Position numbers and translations under genes: made by a program. 64,000 nt of DNA from Calvatia gigantea (Eukaryota > Basidiomycota > Agaricomycetes > Agaricales > Lycoperdaceae), in NCBI GenBank assembly GCA_025093985.1, contig JACAAK010000012.1, positions 1,302,001 to 1,366,000 of the forward strand, in the 5' to 3' direction. This document shows, piece after piece, positions 46,968-58,189 of the stretch (position 1 is the first letter of the stretch; the number at the start of each line of letters is the position of its first letter). Below the pieces are notes generated by a model, which was not told the origin of the DNA, did no database searches, and saw only the letters and a list, made by a program, of their open reading frames with translations.

Positions 46968-49900
46968 ATGCAGCTGCACCCCGCGGCCAAAGCGGCATTG
47001 GGTTGTGTCAATATTCTCTACGACGTGAGTTTCTCTCTTTTCAGGGTAGAACCAATTTCAAATTGATGGTGCATAGATACTCCAAGCGCAAGACCAATAT
47101 ATCAAGCAAGTTCATGACCTAGTCGAGAGCATGGACAAAACATGCGGTTACATCTGCGATGTTAAACAATTCGCTCGTCTGCCTCGGTTAAAGAAGACCA
47201 TGGAGGAGGCTCGCCATCTGATGGAAGAAACAGAGAACTTCGTACATTCCTGGACTGCCAGAAGGGGGATGGGTATGTGCGTTTCACAATGAGGTGGTCT
47301 CATGCTCACTTACTGCATACAGTCGACTTCCTCGTGGACGACTTCAATGCCCAAGAGAAACTCGAAGGACTTATCCAACGGTACGCTGCGGTCCTGGAAC
47401 AATTCGATAGGGGGGTTGCAGTCGACGCTGCAGCCAACACGAACCTGTTACTCAACCGACAAGGTAGGTAACTTGAGTTTGTGTTTTCTTCTGGTATTAA
47501 TAACAAAATTAGAGAACGAAGGGGACGAGAAACTGTTGGAGGAACTTCGGCCGAAGGGAATCGAATCCACTCAACCTGTGGGCGAATGCATGGAAGGGAC
47601 CCGGGAACATTTACTTTCGGATGCCGACTCCTATCTCGATGATTTCAAGAAGCCGAACATTCTTTGGATCCGAGGGCACCCCGGTGTCGGCAAGTCCACC
47701 CTCGCGTCAACCATTGCCTCCCGTGCGCGCAACCGAAGTCAGCCTGTATCGTACTTCGCATTTGAGCGGGCGAAGGCTGGCGTAACAACACCAAATGCTT
47801 TATGGCGTCATTTGGCCTACGGCCTTGCTGAACAGTATCCTTCTGCAAGGCAATGCATCCTTGAACAGCTCCGGGTCAAAGGAATCCTCGATACCCATAA
47901 TAGCGAAGACCTCTTCAAGCGTCTCATCGAACAGGCATGGAAAAAATCTCTCACTACTTTTCCTGACTGTCAGCACGTAGTCATAGTTGATGGTTTAGAC
48001 CAATGTGGTGGTCTCGAGGGACATCGGTCGGACGATCGCAAAGCAATGCTCAAGACTCTTGAACGATGGCCTCAACTTTCGGCCAGGTTCAAACTCATCA
48101 TCACAAGTAGAGGGGAAGAGGATATCATCGCAACCCTTTCCCCCATCTCCTATCCAATTCATGTTTTATCCGGAACTTCGGTCACCCCCGAAACCTCCCA
48201 AGATGTCCGCACCTTCTTCATTCATCATTTCCACCAGGTCGCAAACCGATTCCAGAAATCTTTAGATGGCAGCTGGCCTGGGCTGGATGTCATTGACGAT
48301 TTAACTACTCGTGCTGCCGGCCTTTTTATTTGGGCAAAAACTGTAGTCGAGTACATCGGTAGTGGAGAACCAAGAATGCGGTTACAGAAGATCACAAACC
48401 ACAGCCTTAAGATGGATGATATGGCACACCTCTATTCTCTCATCCTAGAAACACACTTCTCACGCCTGGAACCTGAGGAGCTTCGTTGGTTCCGAATCCT
48501 TGTTGGCACGATGGTCCTGGCCAAACGACCACTTAGCCGTACAGAGTGCACCCGCCTAGTTGAGACTCATATTAAGGACTCAGAATCTATGCTGGAGCTC
48601 ATTTGCAATGGCCTCCGCTCTGTCATGGATCCTGGAGAGACTCTCCGTTTCGCCCATCAATCCTTCGTTGACTTCCTTCTCAACCGTGATGATTGCCCGA
48701 AAAAGTTCTTTATCGACCCGGGAGAGCAACATTATCTCGTTGATTCATGTTTGCAGATCATGTCCACGGAACTGCGCTTCAACATTTGTGACCTGAAGAC
48801 CTCAACGCCCCGAAATGCAGACACACCCGATATCAAGAAGAAGGTTGAGGAGGGCATCCCGTCGTACTTGTCATATAGCTGTTTCCACTGGGCCGGCCAT
48901 CTTCCTCAGGCTCAGGATAGTGTCCCATTTAACAAGGATCTCATGGCGAAGGTGAGGGATGTGGTTTACAATCAGTTCTTGCACTGGCTGGAGGTCATGA
49001 GTTTGTTGAATGAGGTGAATCGGGTGGCTGAAATCCTTCAGGTGGTCCTGGAATGGTCAAAAGTACGTTTTTTAGACATCTTGGAACTCTGTTGCTGAGT
49101 GGGCATGTAGCACGCAAATGATGACACCTTCCTGCATTTTGTGAAAGATGCCAGACGATTTGTCTTAGTTTTTGGGCATGTGATAGCCCAAAGTACACCG
49201 CATATCTATATTTCAGCCCTCCCCTTTGCTCCCCAACAAAGCCAAGTCGCTAAACACTTCCTACCCAAGTATCCAAGAACCATCTCGGTTACCACTGGAA
49301 AACTTACCCATTGGCCCTCAAGCCTCTTTGTTTCAGAACATCATAAGGGACAGGTCAATGCGATTGCCCTTTCTCGGGATCAGCGCTATTTTGCCTCCTG
49401 TGGTGACATAATATGTGTCTGTGATGCTGAAACTGGAAACCTCCTCTCAGGTCCACTTACAGGACATTCAAAGGACGTTCGGAGTGTTGCTTTTAGTCCT
49501 GATGGATACAAAGTTGTGTCAGGGTCATCAGATAAGACGGTCAGGGTCTGGGATGCAAAGAGAGGCAAGGAACTTTGGCGTCTACATGGGTCCTCTCCTA
49601 TTATATGTGTTGCCTACTCCAACGATGGCCACAAGATTGCCTCTTGCGATGATAACGGCGAAATCAGGATTTGGGGTATGGATTCGGGCGGAGTAATTTG
49701 TGGCCTATTCTGGAGTCGTGACAAAGCCGCAGCCATTTTGTTCTCACCTAACAACCAGCATATCACATCGGCTTCTGGGGGTGGAAGTGTGGAGACTTGG
49801 GACATCCTTAGTGGAGAACGTGTTAGCCTGATTGAACTTGGAACGAAGCTGGATGGAGTCACCCTCTCACCAGATGGAAGGTTCATGGCCAGTACAAGTG

Positions 49901-51387
49901 GTCAGATCATACACATATGGGACGTCAAGGCAGGGAAATTATCCATCAATCCATTGGAAGGGCATACGGGTCGTGTTGGGTTGCTCGCATATTCAGTTGA
50001 TGGCAAGAATCTTGTGTCAGTGTCGTCCGATGAGACAGTGAGGGTGTGGGATCCTTCTACAGGCCAAATGAAGTCCAGACTCTCGTCAGGACATGCACGC
50101 AGGGCTACAGCACTGGTTGTGATGTCTATTAATCGGACGAGGGTTATATTAGGGTCAGACAACGGGACTGCGGGGATGTGGGATTTGGACGATGCAGAGA
50201 TGATCTCCCCACTCCCCAACCTGGCAGGTGCACCAGACCTACAAGGTCAAACCGAGAGGTCGTTGGATTTGCAGGGGGAGGAGAGACACCTCCCCACCTT
50301 TCCCGGGGATGCGAACCGCATTGCATTTTCACACGATGACGAGAAGTTGGTATCAAGCTCAACTGACGGGATTCGGGTTTGGGATGCGAACACAGGAAAA
50401 TCACTTTTGGAGCCTATCAGAAAGGACTTTGTCACCGGTGTTGTGTTCTCCCCTGACGGAAAATGGATTGCTTCAGTTTCCAAGGACGGATCAATTTGGA
50501 TATGGGACGCTAAAACGGGACAACTTATGCGCTCTTCAAAACCAGACAAGGAATCTGGGTTCCAGTGGCTTGCATTTTCACCGAATGGCAAAACTCTGGT
50601 GTCTTGTTCACCCGACATTGTGTGTATATGGGACGTGGAAACGATGAAAAATCTCGTTCGCCACGTACTCCATGAATCATCCTCTGCACGGATCGCATTA
50701 TCACCAGACGGCACGAAAGTGATTTGGTCCAGTAGCGAAAACCCAATGCAGATGTGGAGTACCGAGATGCAAAAATCAATCCCAGTTCGTTCTCGGGGGC
50801 CTAGCTATAACAATACCACCGTGTTCTCGCCAAGCGGAAAGCTTTTTTGCTCATACTCTGTGTTGGGAATGGAACATGTTTGGGATGTAGAGAAGGAGAA
50901 AGCAGTCGCGGGATCATATTTCGGGAAACCTATCTTCAGCGTAGCATTCTCACCAGATGATCGTTTTATCGCTGTGGGTTTCGGCGACGGGACAATCCAG
51001 GTTTTCGACCCGGTTACCCACCATCTCGTCCGTGGTCCCTGGTGTGGCCATGCTGACATTGTTACAAGTATCACGTTTTCTTCTAGTGGAAAGAAGATGG
51101 CGTCTTGTTCATGGGACGGGGCAATAAAGATATGGGATACCTCGGACTTGGCCAAGCCATCCCCGGATCATCTTCCCCAAGAACCGCATGATCCGTTCAC
51201 GGATAGTTGCATACTCGAAAATGGTTGGGTCATGACAGCGAATAGGGATTTGTTGTTTTGGGTGCCGCCATCCAACCGGAGCGGGTTGTGGTGGCCAAGA
51301 AATACGGCTGTGATCACTGAGGCTCCGACAAAACTGGACCTTACGAAGTTTGAGTACGGTGATAATTGGAAGAAATGCCGAGGTTAG
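46968..51387 (+). CDS. NACHT-WD40 STAND (NLR-like) receptor, intact copy 2
   Basis: Fungal STAND proteins of this type act in nonself recognition and regulated cell death (HET-D/HET-E are the known relatives); the ligand here is unknown. Five exons (46968-47024, 47077-47272, 47323-47463, 47513-49062, 49111-51387) give 4221 nt or 1406 residues in frame. Residues 1-130 are an alpha-helical fungal STAND N-terminus (LQAQDQYIKQVHDLVESMDK). NACHT follows: P-loop GHPGVGKST at 186-194, Walker B VVIVDGLDQCGG near 280, then TRAAGLFIWAKTVVEYI and a winged-helix part with HQSFVDFLL. From about 649 comes a linker with VFGHVIAQSTPHIYISALPF, then about 14 WD-type repeats such as AFSPDGYKVVSGSSDKTVRV up to FWVPPSNRSGLWWP. 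The repeats are diverged from each other. The spliced intron 49063-49110 is only 48 bp. Confidence 0.9.
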
Positions 51388-51700
51388 GAGACGGGATTTA
51401 GCAAAGGTGCCCATTGTATATGTAGGATAAGTACCGACTGTAAAATTTGGACATGGAGATGATGTCTACTGATGATACTTCTGTCTGTGATTCCAAGTTT
51501 TCTCGAAGCTAATAGTACCAATTTTTGTGTGGGTCGTGCATGTTGTGCCGGCAAACTGAATAATGGTTCACGCGAAGGCGGTAGAGGTATGCGTCCAAAC
51601 TCAATTTCAATGCTTCAAGCAAGCGCGGCGGAGTCCGCATAGAACGGTCATACGGATATTGGCAATGTCTGCCAACGCTGTGCTATACCAAGGTGCACCC
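47570..51700 (+). repeat. Direct duplication unit 2
   Basis: Counterpart of 43265-46909. It starts inside exon 4 of the intact gene and ends 313 bp past its stop, where the copies diverge after GGTGCACCC. The first three coding exons of the intact gene lie outside the unit. Confidence 0.85.
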
Positions 51701-52049
51701 AGAGGTGAACTAAGCGGTCCCGCTGGTGTTTTTGTGGTTCGATGTATTGATACTCTCGATGATTGAAAAACGTGGGGGGGCAGGTATCCCGAGTTTTGAG
51801 CAACTTTTCTGGCGTCTCGTATCACTCCTCGTCGTCTTCCCTCTATCGCCATCGCAAAAGTTCCGGCAGGACGTCCAAACGACACAGCTTCTTGGCGTAC
51901 AATCCAACTGTCTCGGCGTCCCGGCCCGCACGCTCGCGCAACGTATTGATCATGGCATTTGTGAGGTCAAACCAACGCGTGCCGTATGACTTTGGTGCGA
52001 GAAAGGTGTGGAGAGTATGGAAGAGTGTGAGGCCGAGACAAAGATTGTG
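51701..52049. other. Unique sequence between STAND copy 2 flank and repeat R-II
   Basis: About 350 bp, open in more than one frame on both strands but without recognisable protein features. No gene is supported. Confidence 0.4.
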
Positions 52050-52076
52050 AGTGTGTATCCGCTGGATTGCATAGTG

Positions 52077-52529
52077 TTATGTGAGGTTGGCTAGAAGTGT
52101 CGAAGGCGTAGATTCGGGGGAAGAGGAAAGACGGGAACGAAGGAGGGAGAGGATGCGTGCGTGCGCTGGGTTGGCCGTGGGCGTAGGTGGTGGGTAAATA
52201 AGCACGCTAAGAGGTTCAGTGAAGATATGCTTGAGATGGATGAGCTGGAGAGGAATCGATAGTCGAGTTATGTCGGGTGTAATAGTCGACAACAGATGCG
52301 AGTGTGATGGGTCCGAGCAAGGGGTCAGGATCAAGAGGGGAATTGGAGAGGGGAATTGAAGGGGGTTTTCAGGAGTATGTGTTCGAGGACTCGGGGGCCT
52401 GTGGGGACGATAAAAGATTGGAGTCGGCGGGGACGGGCGAGTGAGCTGCGTGGGTATGCTGCATGGATGAACGAAGGAGATGGTAGAAGCGAGGAGGAGG
52501 ATGAAGACGAAGGGAGCTGTGAAATACAC
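52077..52529 (-). CDS. Possible small secreted Pro/Ser/Thr-rich protein (weak)
   Basis: A 150-codon frame starts MYFTAPFVFILLLASTISFV, which looks like a signal peptide, followed by a sequence very rich in Pro, Ser, Thr and Leu. It lies inside repeat R-II. The aligned segments of R-I, R-III and R-IV do not keep the frame open, and no splice sites or domain support it. It may be a chance frame in low-complexity sequence or the last readable member of a decayed family. Confidence 0.25.
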   Translation of the reverse strand: MYFTAPFVFILLLASTISFVHPCSIPTQLTRPSPPTPIFYRPHRPPSPRTHTPENPLQFPSPIPLLILTPCSDPSHSHLLSTITPDITRLSIPLQLIHLKHIFTEPLSVLIYPPPTPTANPAHARILSLLRSRLSSSPESTPSTLLANLT

Positions 52530-52996
52530 GAGCTGCAGATATATAGAATAACTTCGATGACCTCCGTATCAAAATCGTGTAGAACCACCAGGAGATGGGC
52601 AGATTCGGCGTCGCACAGGCGAGCGGTGTCATATGCGTATAGCGCGCTTCGGTTGAATTTATAAACCCAAATATGAGGTTTTCATCCCCACTGCGATGTT
52701 CGGTGTGTCTGAATGACAATCGAGGACCCTGCCAGCGACGAGAGTTGAAACATTGTGAATTATGATGACAGGGAGTTCGGAACATGGGAGTTCAGGGGCA
52801 ACATCGTTCGGTCGGTGGGTACATCGGCGTATCGCTGAACTGACTTGAGCATTTGGCCCAGGCCGCCACATACGCGTCGTCACCATCGTCGTTCTTCCTC
52901 GCCTACAGATAAAATATGCCGGATCCAAAGCTGACTGAACCTGATAAACTGCCATAAACAACCAGTGCCTCTGCCCAGGCAAATATCCAATCAATC

Positions 52997-53283
52997 ATGC
53001 TCACGCTTTTTCATACCTCAAGAATTGGCCTGCCATTCGGACATTTCCCAGGACTAGACTATTTGCTATCACACTCTGTCTCGTCATCCAATTTGTAAGT
53101 TACTCTTGATGAATTAATGAGAACACGCCGTTACTGATACGAGTTGCCGGTTTAGATAGATAATGTGCTCGTGGCGTTGCCGCCGGTGGTCAGAATATCG
53201 ACAGTCATCTTCTGGCTCCTTCCCTCACATTTGTGTGTTCTTTCACATTATTTCCGCTCCATCGCCATTCTGCTGATTTGAGG
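52997..53283 (+). pseudogene. Fragment of a hydrophobic-protein gene, with an intron (in R-II)
   Basis: An ATG at 52997 begins LTLFHTSRIGLPFGHF; after one frame correction it reads RTRLFAITLCLVIQF, then a GT-AG intron (53095-53155), then IDNVLVALPPVVRISTVIFWLLPSHL and a stop. The pattern suggests the start of a multi-pass membrane protein. A diverged relative with the intron at the same place lies at 62080-62336. I do not recognise the family. Confidence 0.4.
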
Positions 53284-53340
53284 GAGTAGGAATACGAGGC
53301 GAAGAAGGGATCGATCCCCAGAGGTGAGCGCAATTGGATG

Positions 53341-55354
53341 GCACTATCTCGAACGGCAGTCTCCGTCATTTTCTGCATCCTTCCACTATCCAGGATATTG
53401 ACGCTGCTGAACACCATAAACGTTAACTGAAGGAAGGAGAAACCGGAATTAATCACATACAAGATTCACGACGTTCTTCAACATCTTATCCTGCATCCTC
53501 CTGCTCATGTCCAACCTTTGTATTTCACTCAGGAGGTTGTCGCACTCGCGCTTCAACATCGCCTCCGTCAAAGCCTTCTCGTCCTTGTCCATTGCCTTTA
53601 GGGCAGGGTTGGGGGTGTCCTTAATAAACTGAACGGTCTTTCGGAAATCTGCCAAAAGTGACGAATAGTGAAGTTGGTGCGCTCGTATAACGTGTAGCTC
53701 GTTCGTCAAGTTCATTTCGTTCGTCTTTATGACTTTCGTTTCCTACATGAAACAAATGATTAAAACCCAAAATAAAAATACAAACAACACGTGTGGAACA
53801 CATACCAATGTACAGATATGGGTATACAAACTCTCTAGGGCCTCGTCCCAGGCATACATAGCATACCATAGGAAACTGAGTAATACAAATGTCGGATCAG
53901 ACGACTTTTGGAACATCTTTTGCCAGTACACACTTTGACCTATTATTGACGACACCGCCTCAGTCCCGCCCGGGTATAATGAGATAATGGATAGAAGACC
54001 CTACCGGCAAGCCGAATTCGTTGCTGTAGGTCTTTCGCCGTAGTCGTCGGCAAGGGTAAACTAGAGTGATATGAAATGATTGTACTGCCTTCGGTGTTGC
54101 GAATCATGTGGACAGAAAGGAGGTCAAGAACAAGAAGCTTTCCGCCTGTTAAAAAACGGTAAATGTTATTAAGGTTGTTAAAACACCCGACCGAAGCGAG
54201 ACGCCTTACTAGACGACAATGGCAAAGGGGCCTGTGTGTCGATCATCATTTGACCTACAGTTTCGTGTGTTAATGAGGATCTGGCCCGTGAAACAAGATA
54301 TGAATTCAAGTACTCAGCGTAGGCAACTTTGCAGAGGCCACCGAGTCTGTTGATCTGCGGAAATCAGTGTCCATCCGAGCAGCATCGGTATCTTTAGGCA
54401 TTGGACGCAAGAAGGCCAGACATATCGTGACATCTGAAAGCCGTGTAAGCTGTTTCCTCCGTCGATACCACCGAATCACCCACGATCGCCTTTCTTGGGC
54501 TGTAGATCCTCCTGATAGTGGGAAGGGATCCAGTTGAACGAAGATGACCAGAAGAAGGGTTTGATATTGAATCTAGGGTTGGTGAAGTGTCGTCAGTGTT
54601 CTATCCTATCGCGCAGATTCAAAGGTGCTTGAAGCTCCCGATGAATGGTGGGGGGTAAAAATAAAATTTCCACTCGAAGAATAGAACAGAAATAGGATTT
54701 AAATAAAAACCGGAGCAGAAGGGCGGAGAGGGAGCTGTAGAGTGGTGTGGTTGGAAGGAAGGACTCACTTTGCACCTAGCATTTGTAGCACAGGACCATT
54801 CAGGTGCTCTATGAACACAGCCCTCGTACGGAGGTTCGATGGGCGCTACACAGCAGTGAGTAGGGACAATATACCAGATAATCTTGACATACTTCGTCAG
54901 CCACAAATAACTTCCAATTCTTTTGAGGGTCGTTTTTGTCCACAACTGTCTCCGGCGTATTGTAGATTCGCCCCTCGTTGTCCACGTCAACATAATACAA
55001 TTTGCATGGTAGATCGGGGTTACATTCCTCAACCGCTATAAGAATCTTGCTCCCCTTCACTCGACTCTCTGTCCAATTCAGAAAGTGAGATTCTGGGTAA
55101 TTATTCCAACAACTGTCACCGCAGTTTGCATGATCGCAAAGCGGAGGGACTGGAGGAAGTTCAAAGATCAGTTGTTTTGAACCAACCTCTATAGAATTTG
55201 CTGAGTGTTAGACGGTCCACGAAGTGGGATAGGGCATCGATTGAACGCACCATCGCCTAAGTAAACCCATGGCCAGGGCGCCGAAGACGCTGCATGCCAG
55301 TGAGGGGGGTTAGGGATGCGAGCTGTATCTTCCTTGTACGAAATATCAGGGACA
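53341..55354 (-). pseudogene. CorA-like copy C, truncated at both ends
   Basis: A close relative of copy B (29825-31790). Homology begins inside B's first exon at PDISYKEDTARIPNP, but the aligned ATG is absent. The middle blocks are largely open: PPLCDHANCGDSCWNNYPES, the KLYYVDVDNEGR block, YWQKMFQKSSDPTFVLLSF, MNLTNELHVIRAHQLHYSSL and MDKDEKALTEAMLKRECDNL. Homology stops after SSVNILDSGRMQKMTETAV within a base or two of the exon end. Both membrane helices and the GMN motif are missing; sequence of repeat R follows instead. A stable transporter cannot be made; a truncated soluble N-terminal protein is conceivable only if another start is used. Confidence 0.82.
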
Positions 55355-55743
55355 GCTCTCACGAACTGGGAAGCATTAATTCGCTCCTTTGATGGTGCCC
55401 TATCACACCTTTGTATGCTAAACCGCTCCCCATAACGGCCAGTAGTCCAACACACAATAGCCTTCAGACCATGTCCAAGCAGAAAATAACATCTTTCAAG
55501 ACTAAGAAGTCCCTGTTTACATATAACTTGAGAAAGCAGTTGCAAGTGGAGCGAGCAAGCCAACATACTAGCGGAAATATGGCAGGTTCAGCGGGCTCCC
55601 AAGACTTGGTCATAGATTCCATATACTTCAGCAGCTGGAGATCTGCCTCATTTCGGGGTTCTGTTCGGATGATGCCACTCGAAGAACCCTATATGGCGAA
55701 ACGTAGATCAACAAAGGGAGCATGTGAGGGGGGTAGCAGTGAT

Positions 55744-57894
55744 TTAACGCACTACTTCCCACAACTTGTTCACGAAATTGCGCCAATTAGAATTAAGGGC
55801 ATCTTGTCGGATGTATCTGAAATCAGAACTTTGGATTTGGGAGAGAAGGGCTTCGTCCCATTCTACATCACTGCTGGCCCACCAACAGTTTTGGTCGGCT
55901 TCAAACGCGATTGCGAAGGAAATCCGCACTCTATTACCATCCGAAACCCACTTCAGGCCTGGAAGTAAACCGTGTTGATGTAACCCATCGAATGTCAGTC
56001 CTAGGACACACTGAGAATTTCATCTCAATTTGTGATTGCAAACCCACCATCAGTTGTATGAAAGAGCTCCAGATCAGTCTTGTGCCAGGAGAAGCATGTT
56101 TTGGCGAAGTCGAGCCGTGCATCGTTCAGGGTGATGAATCTACCTGAGCGACGAGGATCAACGAGGTAGTCCTGGAAAGACGCATGATAAAAGCGCAGGT
56201 ATGTTCTAGAAGCTTCTTCAGGTGCGGGTACATCGATCACAGAGTGGAGTTTTCGAAGAGCACTATAGAAAGTAGCTTGGTCTATGTGGAGAAAATTACA
56301 GAGCATCTGGGTTGAATCCAAAAGTCCGATGGGTAATGGGAAGATGCAGTAACCCAGTATCCGCTTCATTATCTGAAGGGACTCGTCTGGTACATCATGA
56401 AGAATTCCAGAATAAAGAGCGTCGAGAGCCTCCAGGGGGTTCGAATATTTTAGTCTCAACACCCGCGAGAAAAGACAGGAGAGCATCAAGCCGAGTCATT
56501 GGAGTCGCAGACGTCAGATCGCCGATGTACCGGAGTGCAGTCGTGGCAAAAGCGAAATGTCCGGAGGCTTGGTTCAAAAGCTCGGTAATCCGCTCTTCGG
56601 ATGGCCAGGTAGGGGTCGTGACATCCCAGAAGTGGGTCTTGATTCCTGCCAACCCATCCCGAACATAGAGGTCGACGTCAGCAATCGACTCTGCATTGAT
56701 GACGAGTTCCTCGCGACCGCAATTTACGGTGTAGTCTGCCCTTGAGAACAAGTACTTGAGGTGGGCTTCTGGTCGACTGCAAATTAACCATAACAGAGGG
56801 AGGTCTTTCCTCAGCCGCGTGGCTTCACTGATCATCTCAATAATATCGCGCTGGGCGTTCTCCCCGTTACATTCGTCCAGCCCGTCCAAGACGATGAGAA
56901 GGGGTTCCCGGATGCGCTCCCGCCTCTGGGTCTGCAACTGCAAAAATGGCTGGATGATTAGCTGCTTGAATTGGATGTGGTGTGCCTTAAACATCAATTG
57001 GGGGTCATTGGCAAGCTGAATCGTTATGAGGGATTTGTAGTTGGGGTCGTGGACGGCTAATTGATAAATAAGACTGGGGATGACGGTATCGGGGTCGTTT
57101 CGTTTGTTTGGCCGCGAAAAGAAGAAGGAAGCACCAAGACGCCCGTTCTCGACACAACGCTCGGCGAAGGTTTGGGCGACCGCAGACTTGCCAGTACCAG
57201 CCGGACCATGGAGCCAGATCATGTTCCATTGGCGCCCAGGGTCGCCCAGCCAGTTAAGCAATCTGCCCCCGATTTGCAAGCGCGTTCCGGGATGGCACAG
57301 CGGAGGTGGGGATCGGGCGCTGGAGTCCACTGCAGCATTTGGATCGGTGTGCGGTGCAATAAGTTCAAGGACTGCAAACCAGAGTAGTTCTACTTAGCGC
57401 TCATGACAATTGAATAGTGACCGGACCCACCCACCCGGCTTTCCTGCTGCAAACATCTGGACGATCTGGAGGCGGTTTTCGATAAATGCTGGTTGATTTA
57501 TAACGAAATTGTTCGCGCCATTGAAAATCCCGTACCCGCGTCGATCGCCGTTTGACGTTTGTGGACCTGGGAGCCATCACAGATTTAGTGCATCGATCAA
57601 GACAGGTATTCTGGACTCACGGGTATGAGTTTGGCTGGGATGCTGGGGTAATTCATCGAACTGTTGCCGCCTGGAGCGTCTGAGGCGATGGACGAGGCGG
57701 TCAAACAAATCATCAATGAGCATTGTGGATCGTAAGATGGAAGATGGTGGAAAGAAGCAATGACATACTAACATCAAACTGTTGTGACGACTGCCCTTGA
57801 AACTTGAAGCGCTGGAGTCACAGCGCTCCCCACTCAAGATACCTCTGCGTTCTGAAAACAGAACGATGTAATTAGAGTCGCGCTTCTTTGCCAA
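55744..57894 (-). CDS. NACHT-type STAND (NLR-like) protein without WD40, with one homopolymer frameshift
   Basis: The family is the common agaricomycete NACHT group. The 5' exons carry IDDLFDRLVHRLRRSRRQQF, then GYGIFNGANNFVINQPAFIE (a hallmark lead segment). The main exon has VLELIAPHTDPNAAVDSSA, PPLCHPGTR, P-loop WLHGPAGTGKSAVAQTFAE, Walker B LLIVLDGLDECNG, the sensor LLWLICSRPEAHLKYLF and ASGHFAFATTALRYIGD. The downstream block reads LEALDALYSGILHDVPDESL, FYHASFQDYLVDP and LDFAKTCFSWHKTDLELF, and a last exon SNWRNFVNKLWEVVR ends at 55744. The two large parts are in different frames; a run of five C on the minus strand (56435-56439) cut to four joins IFE to PLEALDALYSG. The start codon (57894 or 57735 region) is unsure. 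Confidence 0.68.
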
Positions 57895-58189
57895 GGTGGT
57901 CGAGTGATAAAAAGTAATAAGGATTTATTGAATATAATCCCGGCGCAAGGACGGTTTCGGGTGTCATCAATTATTGATTATTAATGGGTACAAGGCTGGG
58001 ATGGTTCCCCTCTCTGACGGGAAGGCACCAACCGTCGAGGCGCCCCTGCGATGCCCGAAGATAGTACATCAATGAATCTCCAATCATGCAGGTATTAGGA
58101 AGGGCAACCCTCGTGGACAAGAGGATGCAGGACATATGATCCAGATCCCGAGAGGCACCACCACACAGGATGTAGGACAATCACATCCG
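57895..58189. other. Upstream region of the third STAND gene
   Basis: Nearly 300 bp with no recognisable gene; it should contain the promoter of the minus-strand STAND gene. Confidence 0.4.

Larger units (their letters stand above)
52050..53340 (+). repeat. Dispersed repeat R, copy II (rearranged, partial)
   Basis: The part at 52130-52540 corresponds to R-III 60570-60950, then 52560-52790 corresponds to R-III 58190-58390 (so the tail of one unit is followed by the head of another), and 52920-53335 corresponds to 62000-62390. It abuts the truncated CorA-like copy C at about 53341. Confidence 0.55.

Noticed and set aside
49141..51387. WD40 protein as an independent gene from the NACHT part
   Set aside because: The intron 49063-49110 joins both parts in phase, and the linker matches NACHT-WD40 proteins.
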